NCBI RefSeq assembly: GCF_002920615.1
Contig: NZ_PQSU01000012.1
Coordinates: 62,001-126,000 of the forward strand
Direction of reading: 5' to 3'
Source: Streptomyces sp. Ru62
Lineage (GTDB): Bacteria > Actinomycetota > Actinomycetes > Streptomycetales > Streptomycetaceae
Length of the DNA stretch: 64,000 nt
Part shown: piece by piece, positions 7,120 through 16,350 of the stretch
Position numbering within the stretch: the stretch's first letter is position 1
How the letters are laid out: every line of letters starts with the position of its first letter
Position numbers and translations under genes: made by a program
The notes under the pieces: generated by a model
What the model saw: only the letters and a program-made list of their open reading frames with translations
The model's database searches: none
What the model was told of the DNA's origin: nothing

Positions 7120-8456
7120 GCACGCAGTCAGCATCCGCCGCGTCGGCCGCGTCCGCGCGCGAGACCACCGAGGGCACCGTCTACACGGTCACCGGTGGCG
7201 ACTGGGACGAGGTCGTCCAGTCCGCGGCCCGCGCCGACGACGAGCGCATCGTCGTCAACATGGGTCCCCAGCACCCGTCCACCCATGGGGTGCTCCGCCT
7301 GATCCTGGAGATCGAGGGCGAGACGGTCACCGAGGCCCGCTGCGGCATCGGCTACCTCCACACCGGCATCGAGAAGAACCTCGAATACCGCACGTGGACG
7401 CAGGGCACCACGTTCGTGACGCGCATGGACTACCTGACGTCCTTCTTCAACGAGACCGCCTACTGCCTCGCCGTCGAGAAGCTCCTCGGCATCGAGGACC
7501 AGATCACCGAGCGGGCCAAGATCATCCGGGTGCTCCTGATGGAGCTGAACCGGTTGTCCTCCCACCTGGTGTGCATCGCCACCGGCGGCATGGAGCTGGG
7601 CGCCACCACGATCATGATCTACGGATTCCGTGATCGTGAAATGATTCTCGACATCTACGAGCTGGTCACGGGCCTGCGCATGAACCACGCGTACATCCGG
7701 CCCGGCGGACTCGCCCAGGACCTGCCGCCCGGCGCGGTGGACCAGATCCGCGAGTTCGTGAAGAAGATGAAGAAGAACCTCCCGGAGTACGACAAGCTCG
7801 CCACCGGGAACCCCATCTTCAAGGCCCGCATGCAGGACATCGGCTACCTCGACCTGGCCGGCTGCATGGCCCTCGGCGCGACCGGCCCGATCCTGCGCGC
7901 CACCGGCCTGCCGCACGACCTGCGCAAGGCCCAGCCGTACTGCGATTACGAGACGTACGACTTCGACGTCCCCACCGCCGACACCTGCGACGCCTACGGC
8001 CGCTTCCTCATCCGCCTGGAGGAGATGCGCCAGTCGCTCGGCATCGTCGAGCAGTGCCTGGACCGGCTCCAGCCCGGTCCGGTCATGGTCGCCGACAAGA
8101 AGATCGCCTGGCCCGCCCAGCTCGCCCTGGGACCGGACGGACTCGGCAACTCCCTCGACCACATCAAGAAGATCATGGGCACCTCCATGGAGGCCCTGAT
8201 CCACCACTTCAAGCTGGTCACCGAGGGCTTCCGGGTCCCGCCGGGACAGGCGTACGCCGCCGTCGAGTCGCCCAAGGGCGAACTCGGGGTGCACGCGGTC
8301 TCCGACGGCGGCACCCGCCCCTACCGGGTCCACTTCCGCGACCCGTCCTTCACCAACCTTCAGGCCATGGCGGCGATGTGCGAGGGCGGCCAGGTCGCCG
8401 ACGTCATCGTCGCCGTCGCGTCCATCGACCCCGTGATGGGAGGCGTCGACCGGTGA
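7116..8456 (+). CDS. nuoD: Complex I subunit D (49-kDa type)
   Basis: 446 residues from the GTG overlapping the nuoC stop. NuoD forms the quinone pocket together with NuoB. Key segments are MGPQHPSTHGVLRL (the quinone-binding His loop), the following GYLHTGIEKN and the C-terminal DPVMGGVDR. The N-terminus carries about 45 extra Ala/Ser-rich residues. This is the only nuoD in the window; the second nuo operon has none. Confidence 0.97.
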   Translation: MSTQSASAASAASARETTEGTVYTVTGGDWDEVVQSAARADDERIVVNMGPQHPSTHGVLRLILEIEGETVTEARCGIGYLHTGIEKNLEYRTWTQGTTFVTRMDYLTSFFNETAYCLAVEKLLGIEDQITERAKIIRVLLMELNRLSSHLVCIATGGMELGATTIMIYGFRDREMILDIYELVTGLRMNHAYIRPGGLAQDLPPGAVDQIREFVKKMKKNLPEYDKLATGNPIFKARMQDIGYLDLAGCMALGATGPILRATGLPHDLRKAQPYCDYETYDFDVPTADTCDAYGRFLIRLEEMRQSLGIVEQCLDRLQPGPVMVADKKIAWPAQLALGPDGLGNSLDHIKKIMGTSMEALIHHFKLVTEGFRVPPGQAYAAVESPKGELGVHAVSDGGTRPYRVHFRDPSFTNLQAMAAMCEGGQVADVIVAVASIDPVMGGVDR

Positions 8457-9319
8457 CCACCTCTTCTTCCGAGCGGGGCGTCAGCCTGGGCATGCCCGAA
8501 CTGCCCGCACCCGCGTACCCGGACGACGTCCGGGCCCGGCTGGAGGCGGACGCGCGCGAAGTGATCGCGCGCTACCCGGACTCCCGGTCCGCCCTGCTGC
8601 CGCTGCTCCACCTCGTGCAGTCGGAGGAGGGCCATGTCACGCGCACCGGCATGCGGTTCTGCGCGGACATGCTGGGTCTGACCACGGCCGAGGTCACCGC
8701 CGTCGCCACCTTCTACACGATGTACCGGCGCAAGCCGTCCGGTGACTACCAGGTCGGCGTCTGCACCAACACGCTGTGCGCGGTCATGGGCGGCGACGCG
8801 ATCTTCGAGACCCTCCAGGAGCACTTGGGCGTCGGCAACGGCGAGACCACGGACGACGGCAAGGTCACCCTGGAGCACATCGAGTGCAACGCGGCCTGCG
8901 ACTACGCGCCGGTCGTGATGGTCAACTGGGAGTTCTTCGACAACCAGACCCCGGCGAGCGCCAAGCGCCTGGTCGACGATCTGCGGGCGGGGCGCTCCGT
9001 GCAGCCCACGCGCGGGGCGCGCCTGTGCACCTTCAAGGAGACCGCGCGGATCCTGGCCGGCTTCCCCGACGAGCGGCCCGGGGCCGTCGAGGAGGGCGGC
9101 AGTGCGGGACCCGCGTCGCTGGTGGGCCTTCGCCTGGCAAAGGGAGAGGCCGCACCCGCGCGCGTGGTCCATCCGCGCGGAGGTCCGCACGAGGAACCGC
9201 AGGACAGGGTGCACGAGCCGTCGCCGGCCGAGCACCTCAGCTCCCATGACGCGCCGCAGGACACATCGGCCTCCGACCCTGCCCACCCCGCGGGGCCTAC
9301 CGCAGAGGAGGGGGAGTGA
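8453..9319 (+). CDS. nuoE: Complex I subunit E (24-kDa type)
   Basis: 288 residues, start GTG overlapping nuoD. It is a thioredoxin-like [2Fe-2S] protein with ligands Cys104, Cys109, Cys145 and Cys149 (CTNTLC and CNAAC) and belongs to the NADH-oxidising module. The conserved domain ends near residue 200. About 85 residues of Pro/Glu/His-rich, probably disordered tail follow, longer than in E. coli. Confidence 0.95.
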   Translation: MTTSSSERGVSLGMPELPAPAYPDDVRARLEADAREVIARYPDSRSALLPLLHLVQSEEGHVTRTGMRFCADMLGLTTAEVTAVATFYTMYRRKPSGDYQVGVCTNTLCAVMGGDAIFETLQEHLGVGNGETTDDGKVTLEHIECNAACDYAPVVMVNWEFFDNQTPASAKRLVDDLRAGRSVQPTRGARLCTFKETARILAGFPDERPGAVEEGGSAGPASLVGLRLAKGEAAPARVVHPRGGPHEEPQDRVHEPSPAEHLSSHDAPQDTSASDPAHPAGPTAEEGE

Positions 9320-10665
9320 TGACCGTGGTATCCGAGGTCAAGGACCCGAGCCCGGAGAAGCTGCTCGCACCCGTGCTGTCGGCCTTCTGGGACGAGGACC
9401 GGTCCTGGACTCTGGACGTCTACCGGAGGCACGAGGGGTACGAGGGGCTCCGCAAGGCCCTCGCCATGTCGCCGGACGACCTGATCGCGTACGTCAAGGA
9501 CTCCGGGCTGCGGGGCCGCGGCGGCGCGGGATTCCCGACCGGGATGAAGTGGCAGTTCATCCCTCAGGGTGATGGAAAGCCGCACTATCTGGTTGTCAAC
9601 GCCGACGAGTCGGAGCCGGGCACCTGCAAGGACATCCCGCTCCTCTTCGCGAACCCGCACAGCCTCATCGAGGGCATCGTGATCGCGTGCTACGCCATCA
9701 GGTCGTCGCATGCCTTCATCTATCTGCGGGGTGAAGTCGTCCCCGTTCTGCGGCGGTTGCACGAGGCCGTGCGCGAGGCCTACGCGGCGGGGTACCTCGG
9801 CGAGAACATCCTGGGCAGCGGACTCGACCTCCAGCTCACCGTGCACGCCGGCGCCGGCGCGTACATCTGCGGTGAGGAGACCGCACTGCTCGACTCGCTC
9901 GAAGGCCGCCGTGGGCAACCGCGGCTCCGTCCCCCCTTCCCTGCGGTGGAAGGCCTCTATGCCTGTCCCACTGTGGTGAACAACGTCGAGTCGATCGCGT
10001 CGGTTCCCGCCATCCTGAAAAACGGCAAGGACTGGTTCAGGTCGATGGGCAGCGAGAAGTCCCCGGGCTTCACGCTCTACTCGCTCAGCGGCCATGTCGC
10101 GAGCCCCGGCCAGTACGAGGCCCCGCTCGGCATCACGCTGCGCCAGCTCCTCGACATGAGCGGCGGCATGCGGCCGGGCCACCGCCTGAAGTTCTGGACG
10201 CCGGGCGGCTCCTCCACGCCGATGTTCACCGACGAGCACCTCGACGTCCCCCTCGACTACGAGGGCGTCGGCGCCGCCGGCTCCATGCTCGGCACCAAGG
10301 CGCTGCAGTGCTTCGACGAGACGACCTGCGTGGTGCGGGCGGTGACCCGCTGGACCGAGTTCTACGCCCACGAGTCCTGCGGCAAGTGCACACCCTGCCG
10401 CGAAGGGACGTACTGGCTGGTGCAGTTGCTGCGGGACATCGAGGCCGGCAAGGGCGTGATGTCCGACCTCGACAAGCTCGCCGACATCGCCGACAACATC
10501 AACGGCAAGTCCTTCTGCGCCCTCGGCGACGGCGCCGCGTCCCCGATCTTCTCCTCGCTGAAGTACTTCCGCGAGGAGTACGAGCAGCACATCACGGGCC
10601 GGGGCTGCCCCTTCGACCCGGCCAAGTCGACGGCCTGGGCGGACCGCCCGGAGGTGAACGCATGA
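9319..10665 (+). CDS. nuoF: Complex I subunit F (NADH/FMN subunit)
   Basis: 448 residues. It binds NADH, FMN and cluster N3. GRGGAGFPTG (66-75) forms the FMN/NADH loop and GEETALLDSLEGRRGQPR the second nucleotide segment. ESCGKCTPC supplies Cys354, Cys357 and Cys360, and Cys400 (SFCALGDG) is the fourth cluster ligand. I prefer the ATG at 9319, overlapping the nuoE stop with GGAGGGGGAG upstream, over the GTG at 9316. Confidence 0.97.
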   Translation: MTVVSEVKDPSPEKLLAPVLSAFWDEDRSWTLDVYRRHEGYEGLRKALAMSPDDLIAYVKDSGLRGRGGAGFPTGMKWQFIPQGDGKPHYLVVNADESEPGTCKDIPLLFANPHSLIEGIVIACYAIRSSHAFIYLRGEVVPVLRRLHEAVREAYAAGYLGENILGSGLDLQLTVHAGAGAYICGEETALLDSLEGRRGQPRLRPPFPAVEGLYACPTVVNNVESIASVPAILKNGKDWFRSMGSEKSPGFTLYSLSGHVASPGQYEAPLGITLRQLLDMSGGMRPGHRLKFWTPGGSSTPMFTDEHLDVPLDYEGVGAAGSMLGTKALQCFDETTCVVRAVTRWTEFYAHESCGKCTPCREGTYWLVQLLRDIEAGKGVMSDLDKLADIADNINGKSFCALGDGAASPIFSSLKYFREEYEQHITGRGCPFDPAKSTAWADRPEVNA

Positions 10666-13190
10666 CCGTGACCACCAGTGCTCCCGCGGGTGGGGGAGAG
10701 GCGGCGGTCCCGCCGGAGGACCTCGTCACGCTGACGATCGACGGCATCGAGATCAGCGTGCCCAAGGGCACCCTGGTCATCCGGGCCGCCGAGCAGCTCG
10801 GCATCGAGATCCCCCGCTTCTGCGACCACCCCCTGCTGGACCCGGCCGGCGCCTGCCGCCAGTGCATCGTCGAGGTCGAGGGCCAGCGCAAGCCGATGGC
10901 GTCCTGCACGATCACGTGCACCGACGGCATGGTCGTGAAGACCCACCTGACCTCGCCGGTCGCCGAGAAGGCGCAGCACGGTGTGATGGAGCTGCTGCTC
11001 ATCAACCACCCGCTGGACTGCCCGGTCTGCGACAAGGGCGGCGAGTGCCCGCTGCAGAACCAGGCGATGTCTCACGGCAACGCCGAGTCCCGCTTCGACG
11101 GCAAGAAGCGGACCTACGAGAAGCCCGTACCGATCTCCACCCAGGTGCTGCTCGACCGCGAGCGGTGCGTGCTGTGCGCCCGCTGCACCCGCTTCTCCAA
11201 CCAGATCGCGGGCGACCCCATGATCGAGCTGGTCGAGCGGGGCGCGCTCCAGCAGGTCGGCACCGGCGAGGGCGACCCGTTCGAGTCGTATTTCTCCGGC
11301 AACACCATCCAGATCTGCCCGGTCGGCGCGCTCACCTCGGCCGCCTACCGGTTCCGCTCCCGCCCCTTCGACCTCGTCTCCTCCCCGTCGGTGTGCGAGC
11401 ACTGCTCCGGCGGCTGCGCCACCCGCACCGACCACCGGCGCGGCAAGGTCATGCGGCGGCTCGCCGCGTACGACCCCGAGGTCAACGAGGAGTGGATCTG
11501 CGACAAGGGACGCTTCGCGTTCCGGTACGCGCAGCTGAGGGACCGCCTCGACACGCCGCTGGTGCGCAACGCCGACGGTGTCCTGGAGCCCGCCTCCTGG
11601 CCCGAGGCGCTGGAAGCGGCCGCGCGGGGTCTGAGCGCCGCCCGCTCCCGGGCCGGTGTCCTCATCGGCGGCAGGCTGACCGTCGAGGACGCCTACGCGT
11701 ACAGCAAGTTCGCGCGCGTGGTGCTCGACACCAACGACATCGACTTCCGCGCGCGCGTGCACAGCGGTGAGGAGGCCGACTTCCTGGCGGCCCGGGTGGC
11801 CGGCCGCGGCCGGGACCTCGACGGTACGGGTGTCACGTACACCTCCCTGGAGAAGGCGCCGGCCGTCCTGCTGGTCGGCTTCGAGTCGGAGGAGGAGGCA
11901 CCCGGCGTCTTCCTGCGGCTGCGCAAGGCCTGGCGCAAGCGCAAGCAGCGGGTGTTCGCGCTGGCCACGCACGCCACCCGGGGCCTGGAGAAGGCGGGCG
12001 GCACGCTGCTGCCGGCCGCTCCGGGCACCGAGACGGAGTGGCTGGACGCGCTCGCGAGCGGCGTCGGCCTGGAGGAGCCCGGCACGCTCGCCGCCGAGGC
12101 CCTGCGCGCCGAGGGCGCCGTCATCGTCGTAGGAGAGCGGCTGGCCGGTGTCGCGGGCGGACTCACCGCCGCGCTGCGCGCCGCCACCGCGACCGGCGCC
12201 GAACTGGTGTGGATCCCGCGCCGGGCCGGTGAGCGCGGTGCCGTCGAGGTGGGTGCGCTGCCGTCGCTGCTGCCGGGCGGCCGCCCGGCGACCGACCCGC
12301 GCGCGCGGGAGGAGGTCGCCGCGGCCTGGGGCCTCGCCGGACTCCCGGCGCGCCACGGCCGCGACACGCACCAGATCGTCGAGGCCGCCGCCACCGGCGA
12401 ACTCTCGGCGCTCCTGGTCGCCGGAGTGGAGGTCGCCGACCTGCCCGACCCGGCACGCGCGCGTGAGGCGCTGGAGAACGTCGGCTTCCTGGTGTCGCTG
12501 GAGCTGCGGCCCAGCGAGGTCACCGCCCACGCCGACGTCGTCCTGCCGGTCGCCGCGGTCGCCGAGAAGGCGGGCACCTTCCTCAACTGGGAGGGCCGCG
12601 TGCGCTTCTTCGAGGCCGCGCTCAAGCCCGACCAGATGACCCGCCCGCTCCCGCCGACCGACACGCGGGTGCTGCACATGCTCGCCGACGCCATGGACGG
12701 TGCCGAAGGCGCCGACGGGCGCCGGGTGCTGGGCCTGCCGGATCTGCGCACCACGCGCGCGGAGATCGACCGGCTCGGCTCCTGGGACGGCCCCCGTGCC
12801 TCCGGGCCCATGGAGATTGCGGGCGCGCTGCCCCGCCCGGCCGTCGGCGAGGCCGTGCTCGCCGGGCACCGGCTGCTGCTCGACCAGGGCGTCCTCCAGG
12901 AGGGCGACGAGGCGCTCGCCGGGACCCGGCACGCCGCACGCGCGCGCGTGTCCGCCGCGACGGCCGCCGAGGCGGGCGTCGCGGACGGTGACGTCCTGAC
13001 CGTCACCGGCCCCGCCGGCACGGTCGGACTGCCCCTGGAGATCACCGAGATGCCCGACCGGGTGGTGTGGCTCCCGCTGAACTCGGCCGGTGCCGGCGTC
13101 GCCTCCGACACCGGGGCACGTCCCGGCTCCCTCGTCCGCATCGGCCCGGCGGCAGTCGCCGAAGAGGCCCCCAAGGAGGTGGAGGCATGA
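10662..13190 (+). CDS. nuoG: Complex I subunit G
   Basis: 842 residues, ATG overlapping the nuoF stop. The N-terminal ferredoxin domain has the [2Fe-2S] ligands in RFCDHPLLDPAGACRQC and the extra Cys pair in the following ASCTITC. HPLDCPVCDKGGECPLQ is the His-liganded cluster and CVLCARC...ICPVGAL the next. CEHCSGGCATRT with a later CDKGRF gives the additional N7-type cluster. The C-terminal two thirds is the molybdopterin-oxidoreductase-like fold without molybdenum. It passes electrons from NuoF towards NuoI. Confidence 0.95.
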   Translation: MTVTTSAPAGGGEAAVPPEDLVTLTIDGIEISVPKGTLVIRAAEQLGIEIPRFCDHPLLDPAGACRQCIVEVEGQRKPMASCTITCTDGMVVKTHLTSPVAEKAQHGVMELLLINHPLDCPVCDKGGECPLQNQAMSHGNAESRFDGKKRTYEKPVPISTQVLLDRERCVLCARCTRFSNQIAGDPMIELVERGALQQVGTGEGDPFESYFSGNTIQICPVGALTSAAYRFRSRPFDLVSSPSVCEHCSGGCATRTDHRRGKVMRRLAAYDPEVNEEWICDKGRFAFRYAQLRDRLDTPLVRNADGVLEPASWPEALEAAARGLSAARSRAGVLIGGRLTVEDAYAYSKFARVVLDTNDIDFRARVHSGEEADFLAARVAGRGRDLDGTGVTYTSLEKAPAVLLVGFESEEEAPGVFLRLRKAWRKRKQRVFALATHATRGLEKAGGTLLPAAPGTETEWLDALASGVGLEEPGTLAAEALRAEGAVIVVGERLAGVAGGLTAALRAATATGAELVWIPRRAGERGAVEVGALPSLLPGGRPATDPRAREEVAAAWGLAGLPARHGRDTHQIVEAAATGELSALLVAGVEVADLPDPARAREALENVGFLVSLELRPSEVTAHADVVLPVAAVAEKAGTFLNWEGRVRFFEAALKPDQMTRPLPPTDTRVLHMLADAMDGAEGADGRRVLGLPDLRTTRAEIDRLGSWDGPRASGPMEIAGALPRPAVGEAVLAGHRLLLDQGVLQEGDEALAGTRHAARARVSAATAAEAGVADGDVLTVTGPAGTVGLPLEITEMPDRVVWLPLNSAGAGVASDTGARPGSLVRIGPAAVAEEAPKEVEA

Positions 13191-14554
13191 GCCCGTACCT
13201 CGCCGCTGAAGACCTCTCGATGTTCGGCCGCGACCCCTGGTGGCTGGTCGTCGTCAAAGCGGTCTTCTGCTTCGCGTTCCTGATGGTGACCGTGCTGTTC
13301 TCCATCGTCTGGGAGCGCAAGGTCGTCGCCTGGATGCAGTTGCGCATCGGCCCCAACCGGCACGGCCCCTGGGGCATGCTCCAGTCGCTCGCCGACGGCG
13401 TGAAGCTGATGCTCAAGGAAGACCTCATCGTCAAGCGCGCGGACAAGGTGGTCTACGTCCTCGCGCCGATCGTCGCGGCCGTCCCGGCCTTCATGGCGAT
13501 CGCGGTGATCCCCTTCGGACCGGCCGGCAACGAGATCTCGATCTTCGGCCACCGCACCACGATGCAGCTCACCGACCTGCCGATCGCGATGCTCTACATC
13601 CTCGCCATCGCCTCGGTCGGCATCTACGGCATCGTGCTGGCGGGCTGGAGTTCCGGGTCCACCTACCCGCTCCTGGGCGGCCTGCGCTCCTGCGCGCAGA
13701 TGATCTCGTACGAGATCGCCATGGGCGCCGCGTTCGCCTCCGTGTTCCTCTACTCGGGGTCGATGTCGACGTCCACGATCGTGGAGCAGCAGCACGACCG
13801 CTGGTACATCCTGCTGCTGCCGGTCTCCTTCATCCTGTACATCGTCACGATGGTCGGCGAGACCAACCGAGCCCCCTTCGACATGCCGGAGTCCGAGGGC
13901 GACCTGGTCGGCGGCTTCAACACCGAGTACTCGTCGATCAAGTTCGCGATGTTCATGCTCGCCGAGTACGTGAACATGGTGACGGTCTCGGCCGTCTCGA
14001 CCACCCTGTTCCTCGGCGGCTGGCGCGCCCCCTGGCCGGTCAGCTCCTTCTGGGAGGGCGCGAACCACGGCTGGTGGCCGCTGCTCTGGTTCGTCATCAA
14101 GGTGCAGCTGCTGCTGTTCTTCTTCATCTGGCTGCGCGGCACGCTCCCGCGCGTGCGCTACGACCAGCTGATGAAGCTCGGCTGGAAGGTCCTCATCCCG
14201 GTCTCGGTGACCTGGCTGATGCTGGTCGCGACGGTCCGCGCCCTGCGCAACGAAAACTACGACTTCGCCGACATCGCCCTCTACGTCGGCGGGGGTGTCC
14301 TCGCCCTGCTGTTGATCTCCTTCGTCGCCGACATGTTCCGCGAGAAGGCGAAGCCGGCCGGACAACCCGCAGACGAGCAGCCGGCGTTCGACCCGATGGC
14401 GGGCGGGTTCCCGGTGCCGCCGCTGCCCGGGCAGGAGCTGCCGCCGGTGCCGAGGCGCCGCCCCCGGTGGGGTGAGCGGGAGCTGATTGTCAGTGGTGGA
14501 CCGGACACTGTCAGTGACGGATCTTCGGATGGAAAGGAGGCGTCCGATGGCTGA
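13187..14554 (+). CDS. nuoH: Complex I subunit H
   Basis: 455 residues, ATG overlapping the nuoG stop. A multi-helix membrane protein joining the peripheral arm to the membrane arm; it forms part of the quinone entry channel. RIGPNRHGPWGMLQSLADG and ETNRAPFDMPE are the family signatures. The C-terminal 55 or so residues are a Pro-rich cytosolic extension not found in short homologues. The stop overlaps nuoI by 8 bases (ATGGCTGA). Confidence 0.96.
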   Translation: MSPYLAAEDLSMFGRDPWWLVVVKAVFCFAFLMVTVLFSIVWERKVVAWMQLRIGPNRHGPWGMLQSLADGVKLMLKEDLIVKRADKVVYVLAPIVAAVPAFMAIAVIPFGPAGNEISIFGHRTTMQLTDLPIAMLYILAIASVGIYGIVLAGWSSGSTYPLLGGLRSCAQMISYEIAMGAAFASVFLYSGSMSTSTIVEQQHDRWYILLLPVSFILYIVTMVGETNRAPFDMPESEGDLVGGFNTEYSSIKFAMFMLAEYVNMVTVSAVSTTLFLGGWRAPWPVSSFWEGANHGWWPLLWFVIKVQLLLFFFIWLRGTLPRVRYDQLMKLGWKVLIPVSVTWLMLVATVRALRNENYDFADIALYVGGGVLALLLISFVADMFREKAKPAGQPADEQPAFDPMAGGFPVPPLPGQELPPVPRRRPRWGERELIVSGGPDTVSDGSSDGKEASDG

Positions 14555-15197
14555 GGAGCCTCAGGAGTCCGGGCAGACCAAGCCCGGTTTCCAGAACCCC
14601 GTGGCCGGCTTCGGCGTGACCTTCAAGGCCATGTTCAAGAAGCGGCTGACCGAGCAGTACCCGGAGCAGAAGAAGACCACGGCTCCGCGGTTCCACGGAC
14701 GGCACCAGCTCAACCGCCATCCGGACGGCCTGGAGAAGTGCGTCGGCTGCGAGCTGTGCGCCTGGGCCTGCCCCGCCGACGCCATCTACGTGGAGGGCGC
14801 GGACAACACCGACGAGGAGCGCTACTCGCCGGGCGAGCGGTACGGCCGCGTCTACCAGATCAACTACGCCCGCTGCATCCTGTGCGGGCTGTGCATCGAG
14901 GCGTGCCCCACGCGCGCGCTGACGATGACGAACGAGTTCGAACTGGCCGACTCCAGCCGGGCCAACCTCATCTACACCAAGGAGCAGCTGCTCGCCGGTC
15001 TCGAAGAGGGCATGGTCGACACGCCGCACGCGATCTTCCCGGGGACGGACGAACAGGACTACTACCGCGGCCTGGTGACGCAGGCCGCGCCCGGTACGGT
15101 CCGCCAGGTGGCCGTCTCCAAGGGCGAGGTCCCGCAGGAGGCCGCCTCCACGTTCGGCGAGGACGAGCCGGCCTCGGAGAAGGTGATCGGCCGATGA
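14547..15197 (+). CDS. nuoI: Complex I subunit I (two 4Fe-4S clusters)
   Basis: 216 residues. The ATG at 14547 is preceded by GAAAGGAGG, which decides the start over upstream in-frame codons. The two ferredoxin motifs KCVGCELCAWACP and RCILCGLCIEACP bind clusters N6a and N6b and carry electrons to NuoB. A C-terminal extension of about 80 residues follows the second motif. Confidence 0.97.
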   Translation: MAEEPQESGQTKPGFQNPVAGFGVTFKAMFKKRLTEQYPEQKKTTAPRFHGRHQLNRHPDGLEKCVGCELCAWACPADAIYVEGADNTDEERYSPGERYGRVYQINYARCILCGLCIEACPTRALTMTNEFELADSSRANLIYTKEQLLAGLEEGMVDTPHAIFPGTDEQDYYRGLVTQAAPGTVRQVAVSKGEVPQEAASTFGEDEPASEKVIGR

Positions 15198-16039
15198 GCG
15201 CGCAGCACCTCGCCGCCTACACCACCTCCACCGGTGAGGCGTTCCAGTTCTGGGTCCTCGGCACGGTCGCGGTGATCGGCGCCCTGTGCACCGTCTTCAT
15301 GAAGAAGGCCGTGCACAGCGCGCTCTGCCTTGCCGGCACCATGATCGTCCTGGCGGTGTTCTACCTGGCCAACGGCGCCTACTTCCTCGGGATCGTGCAG
15401 ATCGTCGTCTACACCGGCGCGATCATGATGCTGTTCCTGTTCGTGGTGATGCTCGTCGGCGTCACGGCCGCGGACTCCCTGAGGGAGACCATCAAGGGCC
15501 AGCGCTGGCTGGCCCTGCTGTGCGGGACCGGCTTCGGGGTCCTGCTGTTCGCCGGCATCGGCAACGCCTCCCTGAAGGAGTTCGACGGCACCGGCCGGGC
15601 GAACGCGAACGGCAATGTGGAGGGGCTGGCGTCCCTCATCTTCACCAAGTACGTCTTCGCCTTCGAGATCACCGGCGCGCTGCTCATCACGGCCGCGGTC
15701 GGCGCCATGGTGCTCACCCACCGGGAGCGCACCGAGCGCGCCAAGACGCAGCGCGAGCTGTCCGAGCAGCGGGTCCGCGAGGGCAGGCACGTCCCGCCGC
15801 TGCCCGCCCCCGGTGTCTACGCCCGGCACAACGCCGTGGACATCGCGGGTCTGCTGCCCGACGGCACCCCGTCCGAGCTGACCGTCAGCAAGACGCTGCG
15901 CGAACGCGGGCAGGTCCGTGACGTGTCCGCGGAGGCCCTCAACGACCTGCGGGCGCTGGAGCAGCGCGCGGAGGAGCGCCTGGAGCGCCGGGCGATCGAG
16001 CCGGAGACGTTCAAGCGGCCCGAGGAGGCGTCGAAGTGA
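15194..16039 (+). CDS. nuoJ: Complex I subunit J
   Basis: 281 residues, longer than E. coli NuoJ (about 184) because of a charged cytosolic tail after residue about 185. Five membrane helices are expected. The conserved VQIVVYTGAIMMLFLFVVM helix, with its pi-bulge, is present and takes part in coupling quinone chemistry to proton movement. Start and stop overlap the neighbours by 4 bases. Confidence 0.95.
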   Translation: MSAQHLAAYTTSTGEAFQFWVLGTVAVIGALCTVFMKKAVHSALCLAGTMIVLAVFYLANGAYFLGIVQIVVYTGAIMMLFLFVVMLVGVTAADSLRETIKGQRWLALLCGTGFGVLLFAGIGNASLKEFDGTGRANANGNVEGLASLIFTKYVFAFEITGALLITAAVGAMVLTHRERTERAKTQRELSEQRVREGRHVPPLPAPGVYARHNAVDIAGLLPDGTPSELTVSKTLRERGQVRDVSAEALNDLRALEQRAEERLERRAIEPETFKRPEEASK

Positions 16040-16335
16040 ACCCGGTCAACTACCTCTACCTCGCCGCCCTGTTGTTCACGATCGGCGCGACCGGCGTGCT
16101 GATCCGGCGCAACGCCATCGTGGTCTTCATGTGCATCGAGCTGATGCTGAACGCCTGCAACCTCGCGTTCGTCACCTTCTCCCGGATGCACGGCAACCTC
16201 GACGGCCAGATCATCGCCTTCTTCACGATGGTCGTCGCCGCCGCGGAGGTCGTGGTGGGTCTCGCGATCATCGTGTCGCTGTTCCGTGCCCGCCACTCGG
16301 CCTCGGTCGACGACGCCAGCCTGATGAAGCTGTAA
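16036..16335 (+). CDS. nuoK: Complex I subunit K
   Basis: 99 residues, three helices, GTG start overlapping the nuoJ stop. The proton-channel glutamates are in FMCIELMLNACNLAF and MVVAAAEVVVGLAI. It lies between NuoJ and NuoN in the membrane arm. Confidence 0.97.
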   Translation: MNPVNYLYLAALLFTIGATGVLIRRNAIVVFMCIELMLNACNLAFVTFSRMHGNLDGQIIAFFTMVVAAAEVVVGLAIIVSLFRARHSASVDDASLMKL

Positions 16336-16350
16336 GGGGTCGGAAGAATC

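Noticed and set aside
10362..12932. Very long minus-strand open frame across nuoG, and similar ones across nuoD (7128-8333), nuoK/L (15817-18135) and nuoM (18228-19904)
   Set aside because: High GC at third codon positions removes stops on the opposite strand. The products have biased Arg/Gly/Val/His composition and no family motifs.
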